A stretch of DNA of 64,000 bases from Paraescarpia echinospica (lineage: Eukaryota; Annelida; Polychaeta; Sabellida; Siboglinidae): assembly GCA_020002185.1 (NCBI GenBank), contig CM034531.1, positions 71,977,690 to 72,041,689 of the forward strand, read 5' to 3'. The notes beneath the pieces are model-generated. The model was not told the DNA's origin, did not search any database, and saw nothing but the letters and a program-made list of their open reading frames with translations. Position numbers and translations under genes: made by a program. Shown here piece by piece: positions 24,537-36,241 of this stretch. Every line of letters starts with the position of its first letter. The stretch's first letter is position 1.

Positions 24537-24940
24537 GCTACCTAATCCAAAAGTCTAGCAGCTACTGGTTTACACAGATATTATCTTATGTAAGTAGTTT
24601 GTTACTTTATCACCTATATATTCTACCACATTAAGAGGTTTGTTAAATCTTGTTTACAAAGTTATCGTAGGCTAACTTCCCCCATTATCACTCAATAGAC
24701 TAAAGAGTTCTAAAATACTTTATCTAACTAACTTTAAGCACAACTGCTACTCAATATATGTTTACTGCTATTTTAATAATGATATTATGGCAATAATATT
24801 ACATATCAATCAGTAATTCAACTTGTTTGTCAACTTTTCTGCATCACCAATTTCTAGGTCTGCGATCTATTTCCGCCAAACTCTGCCACCAAAGATTATA
24901 AAAGTGTTACTACGTAATTTCTTGTACAGGAGAAACATCT

Positions 24941-25230
24941 TCAACAGCACTTCCCCTCCCCCGCCTTCCGATGTCATGATCTAACAGCACTTTCCCTCCC
25001 CCGTCTTCCAATGTCAGGATCCAACAGCACTTCCCCTCCCCCGCCTTCCGATGTCATGATCCAACAGCACTTCCCCTCCATAGCCTTCCGATGTCAGGAT
25101 CCAACAGCACTTCCCTTCCCCCGTCTTCCGATGTCAGGATCCAACAGCACTTCCCTTCCCCCGCCTTCCGATGTCATGATCCAACAGCACTTCCCCTCTC
25201 CCGCCTTCCGATGTCATGATCCAACAGCGA
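24941..25230. repeat. 40-bp minisatellite, about 7.3 copies
   Basis: Exact 40-bp period from 24941. Units start with CCAACAGCACTTCCC and end with TTCCGATGTCATGAT or its CAGGAT variant. Since 40 is not a multiple of three, the open frames over it are accidental. Confidence 0.95.
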
Positions 25231-25258
25231 AGTCGTGCTGAAGCTCTGGCTCAGCTCA

Positions 25259-27333
25259 CCCAATATTCATTTCTTTCGGGCGCCAATGGGAGTTTTTCGC
25301 AAGTTTCAAGGGGAGTGGATGCAATTGGAGGATTTGCCCCTCTCCCTAAATTACCCTCTCTGGATCAGCAATTGCGTTTACCTAGGCCTCACGAAAGTAC
25401 GGGTGCCTAGGGTCCACGAATGTCTTTATCCGCCACTAATTGGATTTAACTAACGCAGTTTGTTGAAAAATACTGCAACGAAGCCCAATGCAGGAGTTTT
25501 GTGTTTTAGAGTGGCGCCTGTTTAAAACAGTCTTGCTCTTCTGGATTTTTAATATAATGTTTTACTTTAAGATAATGTAAGATACTTTTTTTGAAAATAT
25601 CTTACCATGTATCCACCAAATTACTTTTAATTTTTAATAAGTACGATTCGAGGGTCTGATACATTCGAAATAACATTGACCACCCTAGATTCAGATATAT
25701 TTCACGTAACAGAACAGATAACGATTTGCAGATAGCATAATCAATCGTTTAGTAGAAATATACGCATTGGTTGGGACGAAATTATACCCTATTCCCGCAG
25801 AACTTGTGGTGAACAGTCCCAATAGGCAAACCAGGTACAGCTTCGGTCGAGACAATCAAAACAATCCGTATTCGAATCCTCTTGCTAGATGTTTTAGGCT
25901 TGGGCAAGTTCGTTCACTCCACGTTAATCCAGTTCACACAGCAATCTACAGGAGTGCATGGCTGTTGACAATGGGGAATATTTCTGTAAGAATAATCTTC
26001 GCACTTTAATTGTACTGTTGTTGAATATGTCCCAGAGAAGGTGTTTGAATGGACATAACTGCCAGGAGTTTTGAATAGTCGTAAGGGCTCGCTGCCGAGC
26101 TATACCTAAAACATAACGCATCAACCATCCACTATATAATCACAGTCGAATAATTACCTTATACGGATTCACCGTATCACGACAAGTGATTTTCACCCGA
26201 TGAGTTATATATATACTGTTAATAATTGACTGATTCCCTCATCCACGATTCTACAAAGCGGAATTCCATGTAAATGTGAAAAAAATCGGTACACAATATT
26301 TAATATAGCAAAACAAGCAGACGCTGTGACACTTTTATACAGTTTCCACCATGGTAGTTACATTGCTACCGTTTATTTAATATGTCAACAAACTAAATGG
26401 TGCGTAGTTGATATTCGACTGAAATGCTTGTATAAAATGATATTACGATTTTTGCGACAGATCATATCGTGACGGCAGTTCTTTTGTCGGACAATGTTGA
26501 AAGACATTATTGCGTAACAGTCGTATCAGCATTTCGTCATCAGTTGTGAGTAGTGATTCAGAAAATTAATCGCTGATTGATTATCAATGTCCTTTTATTA
26601 TTTATTTAGGCGATATCTTAAATATACCGAAGACAATCTGCGTTGTCAGTAAGTTACCATGACGTGCTAGTTTACCGTGACGAATAACTGTCCGGATTAC
26701 TGGGTACTAATGTGCGCAAAACGACGAGTTTATATTAAAATAATGGAACCGGTTGTTAATTTTTTGGTTGTAAATAGTCCACGCGTCTCTGAAAAACAAC
26801 ACAGTTGTTGAGCAAAACGTCCATCAATCCCCGTAACAGCAACGGCGACGGAATGCTTAATGCGAAACTGAAAACATCGCTCGTTGTAAGGATATCAACT
26901 CAGAACATCGACGTCGGATATTAGACGACATAACTTTCGTTGGGGGGGCGGGAGGTCAGAGAGGCAGTTTGTTTCATCTGGTGATGGACCTGGATATTTT
27001 CCCTTCGCAGTTTTGCGTCCCCTCACTTTGTTCGTGCGCACGGATTAAAATTATCGCACAATTTATTTCATCGTTCTGTGCCTCCATGTGCGTAGCCTCA
27101 ATTACACAGGCACCGAGAAGAGGCAGCAAACTAACTGTACAGTAATTCATTTAGAGTAAACGTTTTTTCAGTTAATGCTATGATAGAGTGAGAATCATCA
27201 TAGCAATGTTTACAAACGCTTACCTAAGGGTGGGGGCTGAGGCCAGATTAAAGTTATTTCATCTGTGATAGGACGCACGTTTTAAGAGAAAATCCCCTAA
27301 AGAACACATACATATTTCACAGTGTTGATGCTG
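25259..27333. other. 5' flank of unit A, no gene recognised
   Basis: Non-coding, duplicated in unit B; only the last ~130 bp is present in unit C. The short open frames (for example 25767-26009) lack any recognisable domain. Confidence 0.5.
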
Positions 27334-27410
27334 TGGGTTGACACATCCCGGATGCAAGGAGGAAGTCAACAGAGGTGCGAAGTGCAAGCTTGTGTCAGGT
27401 CCGGGTTTAT
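27334..27410 (+). promoter_or_regulatory. galaxin upstream element (unit A)
   Basis: About 77 bp from GGGTTGACACATCCCGGA to GTCAGGTCCGGG, 70-140 bp upstream of the TATA box. It recurs upstream of galaxin B, C and, more diverged, D, and again at 46333-46439, so it is older than the recent unit duplication. Confidence 0.6.
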
Positions 27411-27476
27411 TTCACAACATTGTAAACAAGTAGATCCGGTTGCACACTGACTCGCTGTTGTAGAGGCAGTGATCAG

Positions 27477-27486
27477 TATATATAAG
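27477..27486 (+). promoter_or_regulatory. TATA box of galaxin A
   Basis: TATATATAAG with a start region about 30 bp downstream. D has a TATA-like GTATATACGA in the aligned place. The leader exon probably spans about 27508-27578 and ends at AAAG before the donor GTACGC (27579). Confidence 0.6.
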
Positions 27487-28150
27487 ACAACGTTCTACGA
27501 TGCACATGATTATATGCAACATCGCCGCGACTGATACCAGATTACAGATCCAAAGTCATATGTTAGAAGACCAGAAAGGTACGCACGAGTTTGATAAATA
27601 GTGCTATTTATATTTAGATAGAAACGAAATACTATGTCAGTACCACACCATTAATATTTCCGTGTGAAAAATACGTAATGTTATTTATATGTATGGTAAA
27701 TGTCGTTACTTCTCCAAGTAACCAACACTAACCTATACGGCGTGACATTTCAATATTACCTCTTCAGTTATTCTCCTTAAACTCGTCAACCCAGAACCAA
27801 CTTCTGTATTTCACCGGAATGTGATTTGATTCTACAGGCATTTACTTCGTATGACACAACTCGTGTATTACTGCATGACGTTGTGTAATGCGACTCCATC
27901 AACTCAGTCTGATGTTTTAGACATTGAAGTTTGACGGATTATGCTTACAGTAGCTTCATTTAACATTGCATTCAGTGTGTGGTCTTTTGTATGTTTGCGC
28001 ATATCCCGATTTGTACGAAACACGCATATTAATGTCAGACAGTTGTGAGTATGAGCGTCTTGAAATGAATTTGTTAATTCAACTATGGCCTAATTGCAAC
28101 ATATTATTTTTTCAGGGTACCACTAAAACACTATTCTCGAAGTAGACCAT

Positions 28151-28189
28151 TAATTTTATATCAGATATTTGATATATATCCGATGTTTG

Positions 28190-28221
<32 letters not shown>

Positions 28222-28258
28222 ATATATATATATATATCAAACATCTGATATAAAATTA
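28151..28258. repeat. AT-rich inverted repeat (hairpin) in intron A
   Basis: Arms TAATTTTATATCAGAT and ATCTGATATAAAATTA enclose (AT)n; a TTTGATATAT / ATATATCAAA pair extends the stem. It is present at the same length in unit B (near 39131-39238), while unit C keeps only one arm near 62626-62660. Confidence 0.85.
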
Positions 28259-28799
28259 ATATATATATATATATAATGCCGCTAGTGTTTCATATAAGAA
28301 CGTAACATGTTGGGAATGTGGAAGTCGTGGAGTGGGCACTTTTGAAATTAAACGGACTCTTTTTGTTACCAAAATTACACAAAATAAATAATTTCCCAAT
28401 AAAACGTTTATTGTACAATAAATCATAATACCACGTACAATTCAGTGTAGCAGATTATATAGTATATATATAAATGTGCCTCTTAAAAACATAGCTCTAT
28501 TACGATGTGATCTTGAAAAATGATCTTGAAAAAACTAAAAACATTGTACTTTCTGTATCATCCTTTTCGGTTGTGATAGCTCGTTCAACTTATTGTGTAC
28601 TACCTTAGGCTTCTGTTTGTGGAACTGTTCCTTATTCGCCAACGTCTTCCATACAGGTTCCCATCTTTTCACCTCGATACCAAACAGACCGGCATCAATT
28701 CCATACATACAGTTAGATATCCGACAAGTCTTGTTTGAGAAGAGAATCACCATGTAAGTACGGACTACGATATTGATATTAGCATATATATAATATTCA

Positions 28800-29100
28800 T
28801 ACACACACATACACGCACAAATACATACATACACACATACATACAAACATGCATACAATGTAAGGGGCCGGGCGACTCTTATACATACATACATGCATAC
28901 ATACATACATTCATACTTATATACATAAATATTTACATACATGCATGCCTGCATGTATATATGCACACATGCACACATGCATACATGCATATACAAACAT
29001 ACAAACATACATATATACCTACGTACAAACATACATACATGCATACATAAACACGCACATCTGCTTACATATGTACATACACACATGCATGCTTACACAA

Positions 29101-29156
<56 letters not shown>

Positions 29157-29265
29157 TCAAATACACATACACATACATACATACATACATACATACATAC
29201 ATACATACATACATACATGCATACATACATACATACATACATACATACATGCATACATACATTTA
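28800..29265. repeat. (ACAT)n and (AC)n compound array, unit A
   Basis: Imperfect then perfect ACAT tetranucleotide repeats with an (AC)n core at about 29115-29152. Six-frame translations of this array are meaningless. Near its left side is the word GGGGCCGGGCGACTCT (28863-28878), which in units B and C also occurs on the other side of the array. Confidence 0.92.
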
Positions 29266-29369
29266 TACATTGTCCCAAATGTTTATATAGTCGCAAAGCA
29301 AGTGCGTGTATATGTATGTATATGTAACTAAGTATAATTATAATATAATTATCAATTAAAGGCTTAGGT

Positions 29370-29392
29370 GTAGCTGCTCCCATAGCAGCTAC
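29370..29392. other. perfect 9-bp hairpin GTAGCTGCT/AGCAGCTAC
   Basis: Stem of 9 bp with a 5-nt loop (CCCAT); in units B (40395-40417) and C (61484-61506) the stem is identical and the loop differs. Function unknown. Confidence 0.6.
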
Positions 29393-30359
29393 CCTGTGAA
29401 TATTATTTAGTACAAATCAAGGAATGACTACAAATAATTACACACCTAATGATGTAGATACTTCAAGACGAAATTATAGGTTATATAAAACAAGAAAAAA
29501 CATGACATAATACAGTTTCTAATGAAGCCGGTACACTGCAAGGAGGTGTAATGAAAGACATAATCACCCACGCTGACCTGTGTAACAATTTTTCCTATTT
29601 TATAGGTTGCTATACAGATTTGTAATCAAATTACTTTTGCAATTATTTGCAAAACCATGTAAATGTGAATAAATAGTTTGGTTTGATCAGGTGTATTATT
29701 GTTTCGTCAGAGATAATCATCACTTGTGTCTATTGAGAATATCTAAAATCCACGAACATACATTTGAAGTATTATCAACGTGGCTTTTCCCCTTGAATTT
29801 TTTGTTTAAACATAAACCAAGAAAATTCATTTGATGCACTCTATAAATAATTATATTTTCCATGTTTTATTAAAGTTGGATTTACATATTTTCTTATGAT
29901 CGTTTTAAAAGCATGTATCTAGTTTCATTACAATTAAGATAATTGTTTTAGTTTTAGCCACGTATTAATAAAGTGTTTTATATTTCCATTTTCTTCATTA
30001 ATTGAAAAATGTCTACGGTATTCTAGGGCGTGGTGTCATCGACGTACATCATTAAATAGAACTTTTTTGATGCACCCCAGAAACTGTCAATGATACATAC
30101 ACACGTACGCGCTCGCACACTCAATCGCTGGCACACACACTCACGCACGCGCGCGCACGCACACACACACACATGCACACGCACACGAACACACACATAC
30201 ACACGCGTGCGCGCACGTACGTACGCAAGTACGCACGCACGCACACACACACACACACGTATATATATATATTTATTTGAAATTTGAAGATCATTAACAT
30301 TTTTATCGTTCTTCATATTGTTCATACAGAAGATTGTACCCATATTTTACATGTTTCAG

Positions 30360-30750
30360 GTGTCGTGTTGTGAAATTCCAATTGGCACTACTCTTGCTGA
30401 TTGTCGCTTCTCTGTCAATGGCAAGCGCTTGGTCGGTCGATGGGGTTTGCGGTTACTAGAGGTACAACCCGACTTTTTCAATTTGCTGCGGTGACCGAAT
30501 TAGCAGCAAACCGTTCAATGCAAGGTGTTGCGGTACTCATGCTTACGACAGCCAATGGAAAATCTGCTGCGGCGGCCGAATTAGCAGCAAACCGTTTAAT
30601 GCAATGTGTTGTGGTTCTCAAGCTTACGACAGCCAGTGGAACATTTGCTGCGGCGGCCGAATTAGCAGCAAACCGTTCAATGCAAGGTGTTGCGGTACTC
30701 AAGCTTACGATAGTCAATGGCGTAATTGCTGCAACGGCAGAGTTTTTTAA
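30360..30750 (+). pseudogene. galaxin-like protein, copy A (premature stop)
   Basis: Second exon after acceptor TTTCAG (30357-30359 is CAG). Counting from GTG 30370, the frame reads a hydrophobic signal peptide (LALLLLIVASLSMASA), then GVCGY and an in-frame TAG at 30457-30459 where copy B has CAG (Gln). Behind it are three 27-residue units of the form CCGGRISSKPFNA-CCG-AYDSQW and a terminal NCCNGRVF stop (copy B ends in RVC). Paired cysteines at regular spacing with YDSQW are galaxin-like; galaxins are secreted proteins known from coral skeleton and from molluscs. One unit has NAMCCGSQ instead of NARCCGTQ. AATAAA lies 193 bp after the stop. The TAG makes the product a short peptide unless bypassed. 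Confidence 0.85.
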
Positions 30751-30942
30751 ACGCTAACAAGCTCAGACATTTCAATTAAATAATACGATTCCGCTGCGGA
30801 TTTGCAAAAGTCGATACGCGTCGGTTAAATTTGATTAATTGTTGTTATTTTGTATTGATGAAACTAGTCACGAAATGTCGTGATTTCTTGGGAATCCGTT
30901 TCTAGCTATTTTTTATTGCAGCTGTGTACGTGGTTGAGGTTG

Positions 30943-30948
30943 AATAAA
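30943..30948 (+). terminator. poly(A) signal AATAAA, galaxin A
   Basis: AATAAA in TTGAATAAAACATAATG, 193 bp downstream of the galaxin A stop. Conserved in B and C. Confidence 0.6.
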
Positions 30949-31127
30949 ACATAATGCAATATATGCAACACTTTTGCTGATACGTTCTCACTACGATGGC
31001 GGTGTGTAACCTCACGTTGAGCACATCCTAGTAGATTGTACTGGTATCAGGTTTTGCAATTTGTGCGTGTCACTTTGTCTTCGTCTATCTGTTTCTATAT
31101 GTGTCTATCTTGCTAATCTCTCTCTCT

Positions 31128-31129
<2 letters not shown>

Positions 31130-31189
<60 letters not shown>

Positions 31190-31376
31190 CTCCTTCCCTC
31201 CCTCTCTCTGTCTCTCTCCCCCCCCCTTCTCTCTCTCTCTCTCTCGCCTTCTATCCCTCGCTCTCTCTCTCTCTCTCTTTCTCTCTTTCTCTCTGTCTCT
31301 CTATCTCTCTGTCTCTGTCTCTCTGTGTCTCTCTCTCTAACTCTCTTTCTCTCTCTATCTCTCTCTCTCTCTTTCT
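31130..31376. repeat. (AT)n followed by (CT)n-rich tract, unit A
   Basis: (AT)n at about 31131-31190 and then CT-rich low complexity to the TTTCTGCCACCTGG word. Length differs strongly between A/C and B. Confidence 0.93.
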
Positions 31377-32469
31377 GCCACCTGGATAAACCGCTTCAGC
31401 GAAATGTCCTACTGCGTCTAGATTCTCTGAAAGAACCAGCTTCTCCTTGCCATCATAATTTCGCTCTAATCATCTCTCATACAGACAGCATTGAACACCA
31501 TTCAATTATCTAAATAACAACTGTTTACAAGAACACATTTTATATTTGATCTTCGAAAGTTCTGCTCCATTATTATGGCTATCATTAATATATTTTTTTG
31601 TAAATGCCAACAACGTAATGATCATTATCATATTCCGCATAGTTATTTTTATTATCGTAAACATTGTTGTCATTATTTCATCATGCACATCAGCATCAAC
31701 ATAATTATAATTAACATATCACTTTAATTCCATCCACAAGTACATAATGGGATCAGATGAGCCAACAAATAGATGGTGTCCAATAAGTGTCGCCATATAT
31801 TACATATCCAAGAAATAAACAGTGTTTCTGCGATACCACCATCACATGTCTCTCGCAAAAATTTTTGATAGCCGATATTCTGAGCTGCTGTGTTTACAAG
31901 GGTCGTTTTGGGGGGCAGAACGTTAGTATTTTTACTTTTATCTATATGTCTTAAAGACCATTTCCTGTTACAACTGAAAACAAACAGGGGATCGAGGATG
32001 GAAGAACATGTCAGCTATCAAAGTGGTCACAACTGGAACTGGTATCAAAGATGCTTCTAACACCAGTCGTTTATTAGATGACCCATGCAATTTACATATA
32101 TGTTAAATCACCTATTTAATTGTATATTTGTTGATGCTCCTTTATGCTGCAGCATACATAACGCTTATATTTATTTGAGATATATATTAAGTTATCCAAA
32201 ACTGTAGGTTTCATCTCATACATTTTAAGGGGGAATTTAAGGGGCATATCCTGAATACAATAAGCGGTAATAGAGCAATTGATCCAACACACTAACTGGA
32301 TATCATAACATTTAAACATAGTTGTGATCTTTATTTTTTAGATGACCCATTTGTTTGCTTGATTTTACTTTTGCTTTGTTTTATTTCAATGACTCTTTTC
32401 GAACCCCAGATAATCCAGATTATGTTATAAAATAAAACGGTTCTCTCTCTCTCTCTATGAACATTATCT
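31377..32469. other. 3' flank of galaxin A, no gene recognised
   Basis: Non-coding DNA shared with B, C and the partial unit at 63466-64000. No domain found in its short frames. Confidence 0.5.
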
Positions 32470-33924
32470 CCGTTAGTTTTGCATATATGAAAACTGGTGT
32501 CGCAATCTTGGCGCTGTGCGATTCACAACATTCCTAATCTTCTGTTCCATGTCACCGGACATATGAGCACGTTGCAGCTGTCCGAATAGGTGGCGGAAGA
32601 CGTCTGTGACCCATGGTTTATCACTGCTATGACGTGACACAGTCTTGTATGGAAAACACGTACTCATCAATAGTTTCCTGGAAGAAAATAAACTGTTCCT
32701 CGCACGTAGTCAATGTGTACATCTACTCACATCTGGTCTATGACAGCGCCGAAGTGAACAGTGTTCATTCATTGTTACCTATGCGCCTGGTAAAAGTTTT
32801 CTGGACCATGCCCGTGTCAAGTGTTGGGAACCACGATGGTACCAGTAAGACCATTTTTGGACTGATGTTCCCAATTCATCAAGCACTGTAGGACAGCCAT
32901 ACACAGGTGACATGTTCGGCCATATTTTCTCCAATATTGCACAATTACGTGTGGCTGTTTTAACAAGTTGCTCGTATCCATAATATGTACGTAAAAACGA
33001 GTCCTTGATTAAAATCTCCACTTAAAATAACACCATAGTCTAGGCTACATCACAACACCGTGTCCAGACAAGTTACCATGTACTCTCGCATAGAGCCATA
33101 GTCAGCACCAGGTTGGTGGTAGATACACGCTAGAATAATACATGAGTATGCTCTTGGTAGTTTGTTAGGCTTAATTCTAATCCTTCTTGCTTCGTGTTCA
33201 GCATCTTCAATGTCATGACACCGATCGTATACAATGGTCTCGGCCACGTAACACGTCACCCCTCCGCCTCCTTTATCCCACAGTCCTTCCTTTCGCATCT
33301 GAAACCTGTCAAACAGACAATTTCCGACGACATGTAGCTCTTGAACCAGGTTTCTGTGACACTCTCGCACCCAACGTCGTTCAAACGTGCCACCGTGAGT
33401 AACTCGTCAGATTTCTCAATATTGAGTGACCGAGCGTTGCGACTCATCATCGCTGGTAAGCTCCACAGAGGATTATTCGTGAACGCATCGAAATTGTTTG
33501 TATTTACTCCTGATGTTCTGTGTGGTGGTATATTACGGTCAGTGGTGACTATAGACCGAATGTTCAGAACCCCATACACATCCGTATATGACATGGCTGC
33601 GTTATTTTGGCATTTTTCTTAGTCTCTCTTCGTTTATAGACTGTCTTCGTCCAAAGAATGTTCACTGGCTAGTTCGTTCAGGCCGATTCCCTAGTCACGG
33701 AAATGGTGCTTCTCTTTGTGCCACCGTTCGCTGCACTGATGACACTGCACTTTATCGGCGTGTTAAGGTTGCAGTGACGTGGTTGGTTTCGAAGACTTTC
33801 GCACACTTGCAGATCGTGTGTCGTTGCAGATCGTGTGCCGTTGCGATTACGGCGTTCTACCATTGTCCGACAACCCTCTTGTGCCGCGCGATTGTTCGTA
33901 GATCTCTGCCCTCGGCCTACCCAC

Positions 33925-33940
<16 letters not shown>
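32470..33940 (-). mobile_element. LINE fragment 'X' in unit A (ORF1 end and APE endonuclease)
   Basis: Minus strand, in frameshifted pieces: part of an ORF1 (VERRNR near 33850), then endonuclease blocks NARSLNIEKSDEL, VTETWF, GVTCYVAE and IYHQPGADYG (33594-33050), KDSF..PTVLDELGTS (33021-32779, the SDH motif disrupted here) and a post-endonuclease segment KPWVTDVFRHL / HQFSYMQ (32670-32473). No reverse transcriptase follows. It is the same insertion as 43390-45490 in unit B, so it predates the unit duplication. Confidence 0.8.

Positions 33941-33957
<17 letters not shown>
33924..33957. repeat. (AT)n microsatellite
   Basis: Pure AT run followed by TTTAACCATATAAACAAATATTC, a flank that recurs beside the (AT)n tracts at 49650-49700 and, inverted, near 57880-57900. 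Confidence 0.9.
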
Positions 33958-33959
<2 letters not shown>

Positions 33960-35241
33960 ACCATATAAACAAATATTCACACGATGTATGTTTGTAAAAT
34001 ATAAATAATTTATTAACAAAAAACGATACTGTTTCGTCCAAAACATAGCTACGCCGTCGTGATTGATAAACGATTGAACGCGATATTGGTTATGTTAATT
34101 CATCCTAATGTAACTGAGATATCGGCCTATGCTCTCATGTAATGGATCAATTGAACGCTGCCGTAACTCTAAGATATACCGCACAGTTCCTGTTATCTGC
34201 CCACGTCCCGTTTACTTCAGTAGTCGCTTTTTATAAGAAATATGAATGGCAAGTTTAATACATGTACAGGCTCTGAAACACGTTTAAGGACGTCATAAAT
34301 GTCTCACACAAATCAACAATACGTTGGTAAGAGTCTGCGTTTGTAAACATGATTGATACAACACGGAAGAGAGTAATATTGAAAGGCTTTTTCTGCCTGT
34401 GGTGGAATCATCCTAGTTGACATTAATACATTTGAATCGTCTAAGCATTGATGCAAACAAAGAGATGTGCAGAGCTGGTCGATTATGCCGTGCACCGTGC
34501 TGAATTGTACAGTCCAGTTAGTCGAAAGTGCGAAGATTTTTGGTGTAACCTTGCTCTTTCCCAACCCCAAACGTTCCCTTTTGGGTCCAGTTCTAACGAA
34601 TTGTGCTACCAAAAACACACCTTATTGACTCTGGCAGTGAAGATTAAGATATCGCATTGATGTATCTTGATGAATCTGACATCTCATCCAGAATTTGCAG
34701 ATAGCAGATTAATTACGTCATTTATTTGTTATTAATACCAATGGGCCACGACCAATGCCAGAACTTCACGACTGACTGGGAATGTGTCACTGTTGCATTT
34801 GTGTATCGGAATTGTAACGTTCAACGCGATGCCTGCCAACTCTTAATAATTTAATGTCGACATGTTCAAATGATTGATTTTGTCACATTACGGGACAAGC
34901 AGATGACTATTTTTTTTGTACCGTTTAGCTAACAAGGCTCTTGGTTACTTCTTCGATGTGTCAATTCTTTGTCTGAGAACTGATCGGTGTGTTGCCATGA
35001 TCATATACCAATGTATTTGAGATAAAGTGAAATTGTTCGTGTGGTTACTTCAAACCGATGGTTTGCATGAAGCTGTTGAACTGTTTGTGAGATTACATGA
35101 TGAACAAAAACTACCGAACACCGAATTTTGAGATCAGTATTTCGAGGTTGCGAAAAAGAATCAACGATATAATTGCCAACAAGTGTTGTTTCACTTATAC
35201 TGAAAGAACGTTTACTATACACCATCTAGTCATCCAGTGGA
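33958..35241. other. unassigned right arm of unit A
   Basis: Shared in inverted orientation with 56621-57900. The minus-strand frame 34618-34313 (101 codons) and its copy at 57247-57546 have no recognisable domain; their conservation reflects recent duplication. Confidence 0.5.
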
Positions 35242-36241
35242 NNNNNNNNNNNNNNNNNNNNNNNNNNNNNNNNNNNNNNNNNNNNNNNNNNNNNNNNNNN
35301 NNNNNNNNNNNNNNNNNNNNNNNNNNNNNNNNNNNNNNNNNNNNNNNNNNNNNNNNNNNNNNNNNNNNNNNNNNNNNNNNNNNNNNNNNNNNNNNNNNNN
35401 NNNNNNNNNNNNNNNNNNNNNNNNNNNNNNNNNNNNNNNNNNNNNNNNNNNNNNNNNNNNNNNNNNNNNNNNNNNNNNNNNNNNNNNNNNNNNNNNNNNN
35501 NNNNNNNNNNNNNNNNNNNNNNNNNNNNNNNNNNNNNNNNNNNNNNNNNNNNNNNNNNNNNNNNNNNNNNNNNNNNNNNNNNNNNNNNNNNNNNNNNNNN
35601 NNNNNNNNNNNNNNNNNNNNNNNNNNNNNNNNNNNNNNNNNNNNNNNNNNNNNNNNNNNNNNNNNNNNNNNNNNNNNNNNNNNNNNNNNNNNNNNNNNNN
35701 NNNNNNNNNNNNNNNNNNNNNNNNNNNNNNNNNNNNNNNNNNNNNNNNNNNNNNNNNNNNNNNNNNNNNNNNNNNNNNNNNNNNNNNNNNNNNNNNNNNN
35801 NNNNNNNNNNNNNNNNNNNNNNNNNNNNNNNNNNNNNNNNNNNNNNNNNNNNNNNNNNNNNNNNNNNNNNNNNNNNNNNNNNNNNNNNNNNNNNNNNNNN
35901 NNNNNNNNNNNNNNNNNNNNNNNNNNNNNNNNNNNNNNNNNNNNNNNNNNNNNNNNNNNNNNNNNNNNNNNNNNNNNNNNNNNNNNNNNNNNNNNNNNNN
36001 NNNNNNNNNNNNNNNNNNNNNNNNNNNNNNNNNNNNNNNNNNNNNNNNNNNNNNNNNNNNNNNNNNNNNNNNNNNNNNNNNNNNNNNNNNNNNNNNNNNN
36101 NNNNNNNNNNNNNNNNNNNNNNNNNNNNNNNNNNNNNNNNNNNNNNNNNNNNNNNNNNNNNNNNNNNNNNNNNNNNNNNNNNNNNNNNNNNNNNNNNNNN
36201 NNNNNNNNNNNNNNNNNNNNNNNNNNNNNNNNNNNNNNNNN
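35242..36241. other. assembly gap (1000 N)
   Basis: Exactly 1000 N, a placeholder size. The translated frames spanning it are artefacts. Unit C suggests the next bases after 35241: the complement of 56501-56620, which ends in a GC/AC low-complexity run. Confidence 0.99.

Larger units (their letters stand above)
20908..24885 (-). mobile_element. CR1-like LINE, copy 2 (decayed, near full length)
   Basis: Same family as copies 1 and 3 but broken by frameshifts and deletions. On the minus strand it runs from a 5' UTR (about 24885-24540), through ORF1 (zinc finger 24536-24309, linker, esterase 24193-23273) and ORF2 pieces, to the 3' hairpin and the TTAACAAGAT tail at about 20908-20925. Relative to copy 1, about 460 bp of the endonuclease coding region is deleted near 23025. 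Confidence 0.9.
27579..30359 (+). other. galaxin A intron, microsatellite-rich
   Basis: Inferred intron between donor AAAG/GTACGC and acceptor TTTTACATGTTTCAG at 30359. It holds an AT hairpin (28151-28258), tetranucleotide and AC arrays (28800-29265), a 9-bp hairpin (29370-29392) and an alternating purine-pyrimidine tract (30090-30270). No coding sequence seen. Confidence 0.55.
25259..35241 (+). repeat. galaxin segmental duplication, unit A
   Basis: Direct copy of 36242-about 45000 (unit B) and inverted copy of 56501-63465 (unit C). From 25259 to about 30700, A and B are almost identical at an offset of 10979-11022. Beyond the galaxin exon A and B diverge clearly, whereas A and C stay close. 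The right end runs into the first gap. Confidence 0.93.

Noticed and set aside
25011..25241. 76-codon frame in the minisatellite
   Set aside because: A 40-bp period cycles through all frames, so the apparent protein repeat is not under coding constraint.
28800..29265. CRISPR-like array
   Set aside because: Uniform tetranucleotide repeats without spacers in eukaryotic DNA.
28535..29383. Long open frames with MYVC or HTYI repeats (also at 39649-40358 and 61539-61871)
   Set aside because: They are the ACAT/AC arrays read in several frames on both strands.
30401..30757. 118-codon alanine-rich frame AAAAELAANRSMQGVAVL over the galaxin repeats, without stops in A, B and C
   Set aside because: It is the +1 shadow of the galaxin frame: an 81-bp repeat keeps every frame periodic. 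Only the galaxin frame gives a signal peptide and paired cysteines, although its openness in all copies is notable.
31061..31513. Serine/leucine-rich open frames (also 42083-42334, 59382-59818)
   Set aside because: CT-rich low complexity; open in more than one frame.
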